Positions 1 to 7,269 are shown, counted from the stretch's first letter. The stretch: 64,000 nucleotides of DNA from Campylobacter sp. RM16187 (GCF_025319965.1 NZ_CP012549.1:868001-932000); one strand, 5' to 3'. Made by a program: numbers and translations. The notes: a model not told the origin generated them from the letters alone.

Positions 1-212
1 TAAAAGTGTGTAAAGGCTTGGCATTTTTTGCCGGTTAAAGTGCATTTTTTCTTTTTGTAGTTTTCGCAAAACACAATTATTGGCTTAGTATCCTTAAAAC
101 CTATCTGCGCATTATGCTTTGCGTATCCTCCGTCAAGGTATAGGTTGCATTCAAGGGTTTTAAAGGTGGTCGGGGGTATTGGCTTTAAAGATACGCCAAG
201 CTGAGTATGAGC
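1..212 (-). CDS. Partial open frame, probable continuation of the 160-300 gene after a frameshift
   Basis: Reading leftward, this frame is open from just after a stop at 213-215 to the window edge. It encodes a plausible polar segment with several Cys and many Lys. No ATG, GTG or TTG lies at its beginning. It overlaps the end of the 46-codon gene at 160-300 and would join it in one frame if the G5 run at 172-176 differed by one base. I therefore read it as the downstream part of one gene broken by a homopolymer frameshift, or expressed by frameshifting. Function unknown. Confidence 0.35.
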
Positions 213-300
213 CTAAGCTAAAGCCGCCGACAAAGCCGACGATGAATGCGTGTGTAGTGTCGCCGAATGTTTCGGCTATGAAATTTAAAAGAAAATCCAC
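160..300 (-). CDS. Small single-pass membrane protein (46 aa), possibly truncated by frameshift
   Basis: A GTG start at 300 has an AAAGG ribosome binding site about 7 bases upstream. The product has a hydrophobic, glycine-rich stretch around residues 18-33 (AFIVGFVGGFSLGSYSAW) that could be one transmembrane helix. The frame stops soon after a run of five C on the coding strand (172-176). The adjoining frame continues open to the window edge, so this may be only the N-terminal part of a longer protein. It is divergent from the rightward gene at 349. The family is not recognised. A small phage membrane or coat-like protein is possible but unsupported. Confidence 0.4.
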   Translation of the reverse strand: MDFLLNFIAETFGDTTHAFIVGFVGGFSLGSYSAWRIFKANTPDHL

Positions 301-348
301 TTTAAAGCCTTTGGTTTTTAAGTGAAATTATAACGAAAAGGAGATGAG

Positions 349-561
349 ATGAAAAATAAAAAACATGAATTTTTGCAAGAGGCTTATTTAAAAATCGGAG
401 AATGTGATGAAGAGATCAGGAAGCTAGAAAGGCAAAAACTAATATCTTCAAAAATAGCAAAGCTTATAAACAGCGGAAGAGACCCTGAGTTCTTTGATGA
501 TTGCAAAAGCTTTGATGATGTGGTTAGTAAATTTAAAGACAAATACGGGTTTTTACTATAG
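349..561 (+). CDS. Small coiled-coil protein of the element (70 aa), paralogue of next gene
   Basis: The ATG is preceded by an AAGGAG ribosome binding site. The product is charged and helical, with a likely coiled coil over residues 7-35 and a C-terminal segment containing RDPEFFDDCKSFDDV. The gene at 581-790 has the same length and layout, with GGDDSVFEKCQTIDEI at the matching place, so the two look like a tandem duplication. No family is recognised. Position at the divergent point with the leftward gene at 300 suggests a promoter in 301-348, where TTATAA is visible. Confidence 0.55.
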   Translation: MKNKKHEFLQEAYLKIGECDEEIRKLERQKLISSKIAKLINSGRDPEFFDDCKSFDDVVSKFKDKYGFLL

Positions 562-580
562 AAATTTGAAAGGGTGTGAG

Positions 581-790
581 ATGAGAAATATGGATGAGCT
601 TTGCATAAGCCTTTGCAAAACAAACAACGAGATTGAGAAGCTAACGGAAAAAGCCAGAATTTTAAATAGCGTAATTAAGTATCTGCTAAACGGTGGCGAT
701 GATAGCGTATTTGAAAAGTGCCAAACCATAGATGAAATTTTAGAAACGGCAAAAAAAATTAATTTTCGCCGTCTTGAGTTGTGCGAGTAG
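581..790 (+). CDS. Small coiled-coil protein of the element (69 aa), paralogue of previous gene
   Basis: I place the start at the ATG at 581, after the purine-rich AAAGGGTGTGAG and 20 bases beyond the previous stop. An earlier in-frame ATG at 494 would overlap the previous gene heavily. The product has a charged helical N-terminal half and a C-terminal GGDDSVFEKC segment that aligns with the 349-561 product. The last 32 bases overlap a leftward ORF at 759-938. Function unknown. Confidence 0.5.
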   Translation: MRNMDELCISLCKTNNEIEKLTEKARILNSVIKYLLNGGDDSVFEKCQTIDEILETAKKINFRRLELCE

Positions 791-938
791 TGAGCTCGCT
801 ACTTAGGTAGTTTAGCTCCTGATTGATGTGTTTTATGAATGACTCTATATTTTCTATACGGCGCAGCAGACTTTCGCGTTGTTTGTTTGCCTCGTCGGTA
901 AGCTTTATTAATGTTTCTAGTTGGGTAGTTGTATCCAT
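759..938 (-). CDS. Small helical protein (59 aa), leftward, overlapping the end of the 581-790 gene
   Basis: An ORF too short for usual cut-offs reads leftward from the ATG at 938. It encodes a hydrophilic, heptad-like helix (LIKLTDEANKQRESLLRRIE) ending in a polar tail. A TATAAT box at 977-982 lies about 40 bases upstream on the same strand. The ribosome binding site is weak (AAAGAACTT). Its 3' end overlaps the rightward gene 581-790 by 32 bases tail to tail. The rightward frame opposite has low-complexity composition, which favours this strand as coding. No family recognised. Confidence 0.4.
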   Translation of the reverse strand: MDTTTQLETLIKLTDEANKQRESLLRRIENIESFIKHINQELNYLSSELTTRTTQDGEN

Positions 939-976
939 AAATAAGTTCTTTATGTTGAGGTTGGTTTGGCAGTCTA

Positions 977-982
977 ATTATA
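977..982 (-). promoter_or_regulatory. Candidate -10 box (TATAAT) for the 759-938 gene
   Basis: TATAAT reads leftward about 40 bases upstream of the ATG at 938. Campylobacter vegetative promoters rely mainly on such a -10 box. The surrounding 940-1120 gap separates this leftward gene from the rightward gene at 1122 and resembles a divergent control region. Confidence 0.35.
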
Positions 983-1121
983 ACTTAAAGGGCTTTTTTA
1001 TGGATGCGAGTTGAATAGATATGTCTGTTTCATTGTTTTGGCTCCTTTAGGTTGTTTTATTCGTGGTGGTTTCTGCAGCATAGAGGGGCTTAAAGAGTGA
1101 ATTTGAATGAAAGGTGGGTTA

Positions 1122-1346
1122 ATGAAAACTCTAGCACAAATCATATATGAAAAAACCCGATACGCATTAAAAGCGTATTGTGAGGTAAGGGGCATATCTT
1201 ATGGAGGGCTCAGAGGTGGATTTGTTGGCAAGGCAAACGCTAAAGTCCTTGAAGCAGATGGTATAGAGTGGCGCAAGGCCAGCAATGTCAAAGTAGGCGA
1301 CGGAACTTGTGCCGGAAAAATATATCTAAACAAGAAAGCGAGTTAA
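1122..1346 (+). CDS. Small protein of the element (74 aa), possible HTH DNA-binding
   Basis: The ATG at 1122 follows a good ribosome binding site (AAGGTGG) and is preferred over the in-frame ATG at 1107. Residues 14-48 (around YALKAYCEVRGISYGGLRGG) resemble the helix-turn-helix segment of small phage-associated regulators, but this is a weak resemblance by eye. It lies at the start of the rightward cluster that leads into the replication gene, the position where an early regulator would be expected. Another possibility is an unrelated small phage protein. Confidence 0.5.
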   Translation: MKTLAQIIYEKTRYALKAYCEVRGISYGGLRGGFVGKANAKVLEADGIEWRKASNVKVGDGTCAGKIYLNKKAS

Positions 1347-1348
1347 AA

Positions 1349-1513
1349 ATGAACACAAAGGCTATTCAATTGGCTATTTTTAGAGCCAAAATGGCATTAA
1401 AGGGATTTGAGGTGGCTACAAGCTCAAAAGGTGCTATATATGGCATAAAAAGAGGTGTAAAAAGGGTAAAAAATGCGAATAATGCAAATTTTAAAACAAA
1501 TTTTAGCGCATAG
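1349..1513 (+). CDS. Small basic protein of the element (54 aa), unknown
   Basis: It starts two bases after the previous stop (GTTAAAAATGAAC), so it is in the same operon and may be translationally coupled. The product is very basic and Ala/Lys/Asn-rich, with no Cys. It overlaps the next ORF by about 40 bases. No family recognised. Confidence 0.45.
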   Translation: MNTKAIQLAIFRAKMALKGFEVATSSKGAIYGIKRGVKRVKNANNANFKTNFSA

Positions 1514-1688
1514 GCACAAACCTCCGGCAGAGAGAAAGATATACGGATTAAGCGGAGCGGTTTTTAGCGGTGCGCACTACTACGTAAGCATAGACGGCTT
1601 TATAGTATGTCGTGTAGGTGGTGCTGCTATAGATATAAAAGACAAAACAAGGATGACAAAATGCAAACAGAACTTATCAGAAAGCTAA
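1473..1688 (+). CDS. Small protein of the element (71 aa), unknown
   Basis: The ATG at 1473 is preceded by AAAGGG at suitable distance; a second in-frame ATG lies at 1482. The C-terminal half contains a beta-rich, glycine-containing segment (GLSGAVFSGAHYYVSIDGF). It overlaps the genes on both sides, as is common in compact phage operons. Function unknown. Confidence 0.45.
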   Translation: MRIMQILKQILAHRHKPPAERKIYGLSGAVFSGAHYYVSIDGFIVCRVGGAAIDIKDKTRMTKCKQNLSES

Positions 1689-1867
1689 AAAGATTTTTTG
1701 AAGCAAAGAGTAGCCTAGAAAGACTGGAGTCTCAAATAAGAGATCTGAAAAATAATAAAAAGAGTTATGTTGAGACCATAGAAAGACTTGAAGCAGAGTT
1801 AATGGGCGAACTTAGCGAAGAAGAGCTAGATGAAGCAGCGGAGATGATGGACGACCGACACAAATAA
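1661..1867 (+). CDS. Small coiled-coil protein of the element (68 aa)
   Basis: The ATG at 1661 follows CAAGGATGACAAA, a good ribosome binding site, and is preferred over the in-frame ATG at 1607. Almost the whole product is predicted helical with heptads (LERLESQIRDLKNNKK, IERLEAELMGELSEEELDEA) and an acidic tail. It ends 34 bases before the replication initiator. No family recognised; it could be a small Rep accessory protein, which is inference from position only. Confidence 0.5.
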   Translation: MQTELIRKLKRFFEAKSSLERLESQIRDLKNNKKSYVETIERLEAELMGELSEEELDEAAEMMDDRHK

Positions 1868-1901
1868 TATATGGAATAAGTAGTTAGCAGTAGGGGACTT
1901 C

Positions 1902-2795
1902 GTGTCTAAGATCAATATAGATGATGTATTAAATGCAGGAATAGATAGCGTTAGGTTTGTTATGCCAAAACAGAGTTTAAACGGCTTTTTGAAAAAGCTT
2001 GAAATTTTAAGCAAATTAAGGCTTGTAAGCCGCAATAAAACAGTGAAAGAATATGCGGAGCATAAATTTAAAGGAGTCAATAAGCCTCTTTTTGATGCAG
2101 ATGAAAAGCATCCGTTTAAAATCCGCTACATAAGCTTTAAAAGAGGTGTAAAAAGTCTAACCAATACGATGTTGGTCGTTGAAAACTCAACTGAGCTAAA
2201 CGATCTTTGCAAAAAGCGTAAAAAGCAGTTTGGCTATTACGTTTGCGTTGTTTTTGCCGGGCTTTTTCAGCCAAGCAGAGATATTTATAAAAAAACTTAC
2301 CAAATTTTAGGAAAGTTCTTGAGGCGTTTTAAGCCTTACAGTTGGGATATTGCCGTAGATTTCAAAGACGAAGAGTCTATAAGCTACAAATCAAAGGCAA
2401 GGTTTAAAGAAGCTGTTGAGGATTATGGCGAAGATGTAATAAGCTATAAAACCAGCCTTTATGCCAATAGAGGTATTAAGGGCGGCAAGTTTTATGCAAT
2501 CGATAAGATTTTGCTTTATGATAAATATAACAAACAGGTTAATTATCACAAGCAAAAAATAAATGAGCAGTTTAAGGGATGGAAACGATTAGAAATCACC
2601 TTTAAGCTCAAGGGTAAATTTATTGATTTTATAGAAAACGAAAGTTTTAAAGAGTGCATAGAGGTGATGGACGATATAGCGGGAAGGCTAAGCGATGAGT
2701 TCCCGTTTGGTGTTTGTCTTGATAAATTTAATGAGCAGACTGCATATTTTAAAGATATGCGTAGGCGATTAAATTTGGCTAAAACTATTTACTGA
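1902..2795 (+). CDS. Replication initiation protein, rolling-circle type (phage/plasmid Rep-like)
   Basis: The 297-residue product starts at a GTG preceded by TAGGGGACTT. Motifs in order are YSWDIAVDF near residue 150, LLYDKYN near 205 and KRLEITFKLKGKF near 232. These resemble the catalytic blocks of Rep_trans-like replication initiation factors of filamentous phages and small plasmids (acidic metal-binding block, then Tyr/Lys block, then R-x-E block). An SSB gene follows 0.7 kb downstream, which fits a protein that makes single-stranded replication intermediates. The family call is by eye and could be wrong; the replication role is likely but not proven. Confidence 0.55.
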   Translation: MSKINIDDVLNAGIDSVRFVMPKQSLNGFLKKLEILSKLRLVSRNKTVKEYAEHKFKGVNKPLFDADEKHPFKIRYISFKRGVKSLTNTMLVVENSTELNDLCKKRKKQFGYYVCVVFAGLFQPSRDIYKKTYQILGKFLRRFKPYSWDIAVDFKDEESISYKSKARFKEAVEDYGEDVISYKTSLYANRGIKGGKFYAIDKILLYDKYNKQVNYHKQKINEQFKGWKRLEITFKLKGKFIDFIENESFKECIEVMDDIAGRLSDEFPFGVCLDKFNEQTAYFKDMRRRLNLAKTIY

Positions 2796-2804
2796 GGATC
2801 TTAG

Positions 2805-2960
2805 ATGAAAGATTTTAATGTTGATATTTATATCAAAGCACTAAAGGTTTGTAAATATTTTACATTGGAGGGTGTTGAGAATTTATGCAAAAGATACCCA
2901 AATAATAACTATATAAAGCTAGCTTTAAAAATCAAAGCAAAAAATCAAGCAAAGGATTAA
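2805..2960 (+). CDS. Small basic protein of the element (51 aa), unknown
   Basis: The ORF begins 10 bases after the Rep stop, with GAGGATCTTAG as ribosome binding site, and ends two bases before the next ATG. It is in one operon with rep. The product is Lys/Asn-rich and probably helical, with two Cys. No family recognised. Confidence 0.45.
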   Translation: MKDFNVDIYIKALKVCKYFTLEGVENLCKRYPNNNYIKLALKIKAKNQAKD

Positions 2961-2962
2961 AA

Positions 2963-3487
2963 ATGAGAGTATATGTGGCAAGTGCTTACGAAACAGCTTT
3001 AAAGTATGGTAAAGATAAAAAATTCGTAAGAGATTTAGCTCTCAAAGCCCTAGATCAAGCTAATCAAAAATTTGATAGTAGCGATGAGCTATTTTCTCCT
3101 GTGCTTAGTTTTATGAATAAGCATGAAGATAAGAGCAGAGATGTTGTTATGCAACTTTGTTTTGATGAATTGAGACAATGTGATGCGTTATTTGTTCCTA
3201 ATTTGAAATATACAATCTTGAGTGAAGGCGTAAAAGATGAGTTTGAATTTGCAATAAATAACGGCAAGGAGATATTTTTTGAGAGTTTGTCTATGTGGGA
3301 GATATTTTTAAGAAGAAGAGAATATCAAAAAAAAGATACAAAAGACACCAAAAGCAATGATATTGCACTACTAAAATATATGATAGAGATACAAAACGAG
3401 AATCTTAAATTTGCTTTTGAAAAATTAGCTTTTTTATTCTCAAAAGTAGAGGATATACACAAAAGCCTAAAGGAAGATCATGTTTAA
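2963..3487 (+). CDS. DUF4406-like protein (nucleoside deoxyribosyltransferase-type fold)
   Basis: The N-terminal 110 residues have the layout of DUF4406/nucleoside 2-deoxyribosyltransferase-like proteins: a first beta strand RVYVASAY, a later CDALFVPN strand, then [20 protein letters not shown], where the acidic helix sits where these enzymes carry a catalytic Glu. In phages such proteins are common and may act on nucleotides. The C-terminal 60 residues are Lys-rich and helical, which is an addition to the core fold. It overlaps the SSB start by 8 bases, so expression is coupled. Substrate unknown. Confidence 0.5.
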   Translation: MRVYVASAYETALKYGKDKKFVRDLALKALDQANQKFDSSDELFSPVLSFMNKHEDKSRDVVMQLCFDELRQCDALFVPNLKYTILSEGVKDEFEFAINNGKEIFFESLSMWEIFLRRREYQKKDTKDTKSNDIALLKYMIEIQNENLKFAFEKLAFLFSKVEDIHKSLKEDHV

Positions 3488-4012
3488 TAAAACTATTTTG
3501 ATTGGCAATTTAACCAAAGATATAGACTTAAGGTATCTTCAAAACGGAACAGCCATAGGCAAAAGCTCAATAGCTGTAAATAGAAATTATGTCTTAAATG
3601 GTGAGAAAAAAGCGATGTAATGTTTGTGGATATAGTATTTTTTGGAAGGTTGGCTGAAGTAGCAAAGCAATATACATCAAAAGGCTCAAAATTGCTTATT
3701 GAGGGCAGACTAGTGCAGGAGTCCTGGAGAGATACTGCCGGGCAAAACAGAAGTAAACATGTGATAGGCGTAGAGAATATGGAGATGCTAGGAGGAGATG
3801 GCGGATATAGCATAAATACACAAAATAATACATATTCCAAAAACGGACATGATACAGAAGTAGATGATAAAGTAGCTGATGCTAGGAATTTTGCCAACCC
3901 CGTAGCTAAAAAGGCCAAAGAATCCAAAGAGTTAGATCGTAATCTTGAAATTCTAAATGAAGAATACGACAGAGTAAATGAAACTTCCCATTTTAAAAAG
4001 GCATTGATATGA
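3480..4012 (+). pseudogene. ssb: Single-stranded DNA-binding protein gene split by a -1 frameshift in A6
   Basis: The first frame (3480-3620) encodes a typical SSB N-terminus ([19 protein letters not shown]). It stops at TAA 3618-3620. The next frame (3620-4012) continues the SSB OB-fold (FVDIVFFGRLAEVAKQYTSK, LLIEGRL). One extra A in the A6 run at 3606-3611 would restore one reading frame through the junction. The stop and next start overlap as TAATG, so the second half could be translated by reinitiation. The C-terminus lacks the acidic DDDIPF-type tail of cellular SSBs. Interpretations are a recent mutation, a sequencing error in the homopolymer, or transcriptional slippage at A6. Confidence 0.8.
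3620..4012 (+). CDS. SSB C-terminal part as a separate ORF (130 aa)
   Basis: This is the downstream frame of the split SSB gene and starts at the ATG inside TAATG. It holds the second half of the OB fold and a long charged C-terminal tail ending HFKKALI. Alone it lacks the first beta strands needed for a complete OB fold, so it would not bind DNA normally unless the halves associate or the frame is restored. The stop overlaps the methyltransferase start as ATGA. Confidence 0.5.
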   Translation: MFVDIVFFGRLAEVAKQYTSKGSKLLIEGRLVQESWRDTAGQNRSKHVIGVENMEMLGGDGGYSINTQNNTYSKNGHDTEVDDKVADARNFANPVAKKAKESKELDRNLEILNEEYDRVNETSHFKKALI

Positions 4013-4938
4013 AAGTTTTGGATCAAGTTATATCTGATGAATACGCCATATATAACGGCGATAGTTGTGAAGTTATAAAGAATTTTGGCGATGATAGTAT
4101 GCATTTTATCATATACTCGCCGCCTTTTGATAGTCTTTATACTTATTCCAATTCAGATAGAGATATGAGTAATTCGGTTAATGGCGAGTTTATGATGCAC
4201 TTTGAATTTTTGGCTTATGAGCTTTATAGGGTGTTAAAAAGCGGGCGACTTATGGCTTTTCATGTTATGAACGCTACAACCTCAAAAAGCAAAGACGGGT
4301 TTATCGGAATTAGGGATTTAAGAGGCGAGCTTATAAGGCTATTTCAAAAAGTAGGCTTTATATTCCACAGTGAAGTTTGCATATGGAAAGATCCTGTTAT
4401 AGCTCAGCAACGCACAAAGGCGATAGGACTTTTACATAAACAAGTAGTGAAGGATAGCGCTATGAGTCGTCAAGGCTTAGCCGACTACCTAATCGTTATG
4501 AGAAAACCGGGCGAGAATTTAGAGCCTGTCGAGGGCGGATTTACTTACTATAACGGCACGGATAACTTTAACGAAAAATTTGAGCCTGAAAAAGGAAGGC
4601 TGGATCGCGGCAGCATAGAAGTATGGAGTAGATACGCAAGCCCGGTGTGGATGGATATAAACCCGAGTAAAACCCTAACCAAAGAAGGAAGAGAAGATGA
4701 GGATGAAAAGCATATGACTCCAACTCAACTTGATGTTATAGAACGTGCAATCCAACTTTGGAGCAATGAAGGCGATATTGTCTTTACTCCGTTCTTGGGA
4801 ATTGGTAGTGAAGTATATCAAGCTTTAAAAATGCGTAGAAAAGGCATAGGCATAGAGCTTAAAAGCTCATATTTTAATGTTGCGGTCAAAAATTGCAAGT
4901 TGGCCATAAATGAGCGAGAGCAAAAGAGTCTGTTTTAA
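4009..4938 (+). CDS. DNA methyltransferase, N4/N6 class (beta-type)
   Basis: The 309-residue protein has the catalytic motif IV SPPF at residues 38-41 and the AdoMet-binding motif I later, in DIVFTPFLGIGSE near residue 262. This order is that of beta-class amino-methyltransferases (N6_N4_Mtase family). SPPF is more typical of N4-cytosine enzymes, but N6-adenine activity cannot be excluded. There is no restriction endonuclease next to it, so it is an orphan enzyme, probably for protecting the element or modulating its replication. It overlaps the SSB gene by 4 bases and sits upstream of a SNF2-like helicase in the same operon. Confidence 0.8.
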   Translation: MKVLDQVISDEYAIYNGDSCEVIKNFGDDSMHFIIYSPPFDSLYTYSNSDRDMSNSVNGEFMMHFEFLAYELYRVLKSGRLMAFHVMNATTSKSKDGFIGIRDLRGELIRLFQKVGFIFHSEVCIWKDPVIAQQRTKAIGLLHKQVVKDSAMSRQGLADYLIVMRKPGENLEPVEGGFTYYNGTDNFNEKFEPEKGRLDRGSIEVWSRYASPVWMDINPSKTLTKEGREDEDEKHMTPTQLDVIERAIQLWSNEGDIVFTPFLGIGSEVYQALKMRRKGIGIELKSSYFNVAVKNCKLAINEREQKSLF

Positions 4939-4949
4939 AGGTCGATGCT

Positions 4950-5117
4950 ATGAATTTATTTTTACAAGAAGCGAACTTTAAAATTTATGAGATGGTAAGA
5001 GAGTTTTTAGATGGTATGCTTGACAAGCTAAACGAGCTTGATGAGTTTGAAATAAGCGAAGATGCGCGTGAGATAATAGAAGAAGTCAAACGCGATATAG
5101 AAGACTTTTTGAGATAA
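4950..5117 (+). CDS. Small acidic protein of the element (55 aa)
   Basis: The ORF from the ATG at 4950 fills the space between the methyltransferase and the helicase, with short spacers on both sides. The product is strongly acidic and helical (LDKLNELDEFEISEDAREI). Such a charge could suit a DNA mimic or protein-binding role, but that is speculation. No family recognised. Confidence 0.5.
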   Translation: MNLFLQEANFKIYEMVREFLDGMLDKLNELDEFEISEDAREIIEEVKRDIEDFLR

Positions 5118-5126
5118 GGATAAAAA

Positions 5127-6518
5127 ATGACATATGAAAGTTTTTTAAATTCAAAGAGAAGATTGGCAGCTTTTAAAAGCATAGATATATCAAGAGATGA
5201 GTTAAATAAAGCACTTTTTGAGCATCAAAAGGATTTAGTCCAGCTTGCACTTAAAAAAGGGCATTTTGCAATATTTGCAATGACAGGAAGTGGCAAAACT
5301 CCTATGCAAGGAGAGTGGGCTTATCAAATTTGGAAAAAAGAGCAAAAGCCGGTTTTGATATTAGCTCCTTTAGCGGTAGCTCATCAAAGCATAAATGAGA
5401 TAAAAAATATACTAGGCTATGACGTTAAATATTGTGAAAGTGCCAAAGATGTGATTAATGGTATTAACATAACAAACTACGAGAAGCTCGATAAATTTAA
5501 TCCGTGCGAGTTTGTAGCGCTTGTATTAGATGAAAGCAGTAGGATCAAAAGCTATACATCTAAAAGCAGAGATTTAATTATACAGAGCTTTAAATCTACT
5601 CCATACAAACTCGCATGCTCAGCAACGCCATCGCCAAATGACTATACGGAGCTAGGTAATCATACAGAATTTTTAAACATAATGAGCTTAAGTGAAATGC
5701 TATCTATGTATTTTATACATGATGGTGGAGATACTTCAAATTGGATATTAAAAGGGCATGCGGTTAGGCCTTTTTGGGAATTTATAAGCACTTGGGCTGC
5801 ATTTTTTACAAAGCCTAGCGATCTTGGATACTCTAAAGCGGAAGATGAAAAATTTAAGCTGCCAAATTTAACTATGCATCACATAGAAGTAGAGCATGCA
5901 AGCACTACTTCGCTTTTTGCTGTGGCTGCACAAACCTTAACGGAGCGTAGGCAAGCAAAGAGAGATAGCATAAAAGATAGGTGTGAGGCTGTTGCTAAAA
6001 TTTGTAACTCTAGCGATGATAACTTCTTGGTTTGGTGTGAGCTAAATGATGAAGGAAAGATGCTAAAGGATCTCATAAAAGATAGTGTTGAGGTCAAAGG
6101 TAGCGATAGCGATGAGTTTAAGGCTAAAGCTATGCAGGACTTCGCAGAAGGCAAGATAAGAGTTTTAATCACAAAGCCAAAAATAGCAGGGTTTGGAATG
6201 AACTGGCAAAAGCATTGTAAAAATGTAATATATGCGAGCTTATCGGATAGCTTTGAGGGATTTTTCCAAAGCTTGAGGCGAGTTTATAGATATGGCCAAA
6301 AGCGAGATGTGGATTGCTATATAGTCACTAGTGAAGCGGAAGCCAATGTAATATCTAATATAAAGCGCAAAGAAGAAGAGTTTATAAAGATGATAAGCGG
6401 GGTTTTGGAGCAAACAAAAGAGATGATTCAAAGAGAGATAAGGCGGACAAAAACGATCAAAACAGAGTATGAGCCAAAAATGGCTATGGCTATGCCAGAG
6501 TTTTTAAAAGTGAGTTGA
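5127..6518 (+). CDS. SNF2-like superfamily 2 helicase/ATPase (phage type)
   Basis: The 463-residue protein carries a Walker A motif MTGSGKT at residues 52-58, a DExx box as LVLDESSRIKSY, motif III CSATPSPNDY, and motif VI QSLRRVYRYGQKRDVD near the end. This is the arrangement of the compact SNF2/DEAD-like helicases found in many phages, often beside a DNA methyltransferase. It probably translocates on DNA during element replication or counteracts host defence; the exact role is inference. It begins 9 bases after the small acidic ORF and is 10 bases upstream of the antirepressor. Confidence 0.8.
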   Translation: MTYESFLNSKRRLAAFKSIDISRDELNKALFEHQKDLVQLALKKGHFAIFAMTGSGKTPMQGEWAYQIWKKEQKPVLILAPLAVAHQSINEIKNILGYDVKYCESAKDVINGINITNYEKLDKFNPCEFVALVLDESSRIKSYTSKSRDLIIQSFKSTPYKLACSATPSPNDYTELGNHTEFLNIMSLSEMLSMYFIHDGGDTSNWILKGHAVRPFWEFISTWAAFFTKPSDLGYSKAEDEKFKLPNLTMHHIEVEHASTTSLFAVAAQTLTERRQAKRDSIKDRCEAVAKICNSSDDNFLVWCELNDEGKMLKDLIKDSVEVKGSDSDEFKAKAMQDFAEGKIRVLITKPKIAGFGMNWQKHCKNVIYASLSDSFEGFFQSLRRVYRYGQKRDVDCYIVTSEAEANVISNIKRKEEEFIKMISGVLEQTKEMIQREIRRTKTIKTEYEPKMAMAMPEFLKVS

Positions 6519-6528
6519 GGAGTAAGCT

Positions 6529-7269
6529 ATGAATGAATTAATCAAAATTTCACAAGTAAGAATGAACACTGATGAGGTCAATGCAGTAAATGCAAGAGAT
6601 CTGCATATGTTTTTGGAGAGCAAAACAGACTTTTCAAATTGGATCAAGAGAAGGATAGACGAAGCTGATGCCGTTGAAAATACCGATTATACGTCATTCG
6701 CCAAAAAAGTGGAGCGAGAAATCGGCGCAACAGAACGCATTGAATACATCATAACCTTAGATCTTGCTAAGGAAATAGCAATGCTTGAAAGAAATCAAAA
6801 AGGCAAAGAGATACGCAGGTATTTTATAGAGTGTGAAAAGCAACTAACAAGGCGCATTAAAGCCCCAAGCACTATGAAAGAAGCTCTGCTCTTAGCTCTA
6901 GAACAGCAAGAGCAAATCGAAGCTTTAGAGGCTGAGCAAAAAGCTAATTTGCCATATGTAACATTTGCCAAAGCAGTTGAAGCAGGAGCAACTAGCATAA
7001 ACATAGGTGATTATGCGAAGGCGCTATGCAGTAATGACAAAATAAACGTGGGGCAAAAAAGACTTTTTAGATGGCTTAGAGAAAATGGATATTTGCAAAA
7101 AGACAATATGCCATATCAAAAATATATAGATAACGGCTACTTTGAAGTAGTGACAAACACAATTGTAACAACAAGAGGCAATATGCAAACCTTTACTACC
7201 AAAGTAACAAGCAGAGGACAGGTTGCACTATCGCCAAAGATAGAATTTGACTTTTCAAAAAGCGCTTAA
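6529..7269 (+). CDS. Phage antirepressor, AntA/AntB N-terminal and KilAC C-terminal domains
   Basis: Residues about 15-105 match the AntA/AntB domain (NAVNARDLHMFLESKTDFSN, then an RIEYIITLDLAKEIAMLERN segment). Residues about 125-240 match the KilAC DNA-binding domain (IGDYAKALCSNDKINVGQKR, then LFRWLRENGYL). Proteins of this type interfere with phage repressors or control late genes. The gene is in the rightward operon, with GAGGAGTAAGCT as ribosome binding site, and is followed by an AlpA-like regulator. No CI-type repressor is clearly seen in the window. Confidence 0.8.
   Translation: MNELIKISQVRMNTDEVNAVNARDLHMFLESKTDFSNWIKRRIDEADAVENTDYTSFAKKVEREIGATERIEYIITLDLAKEIAMLERNQKGKEIRRYFIECEKQLTRRIKAPSTMKEALLLALEQQEQIEALEAEQKANLPYVTFAKAVEAGATSINIGDYAKALCSNDKINVGQKRLFRWLRENGYLQKDNMPYQKYIDNGYFEVVTNTIVTTRGNMQTFTTKVTSRGQVALSPKIEFDFSKSA

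Noticed and set aside
172-176. Phase-variable poly-G tract
   Set aside because: Campylobacter phase-variable tracts are usually 8 or more G; a run of five is too short for frequent switching, so I treat it as a frameshift or error.
998-1195. 65-codon leftward ORF, including an 11-codon ORF with AAAGGAG just before its end
   Set aside because: The long form overlaps the rightward gene at 1122. The 11-codon form (MKQTYLFNSHP) has a good site but no hairpin or target gene to support a leader role.
3493-4104. 203-codon leftward open frame opposite the SSB region
   Set aside because: It is the antisense of a recognisable SSB, rich in Ser, Leu and Phe with no family likeness, a typical shadow.
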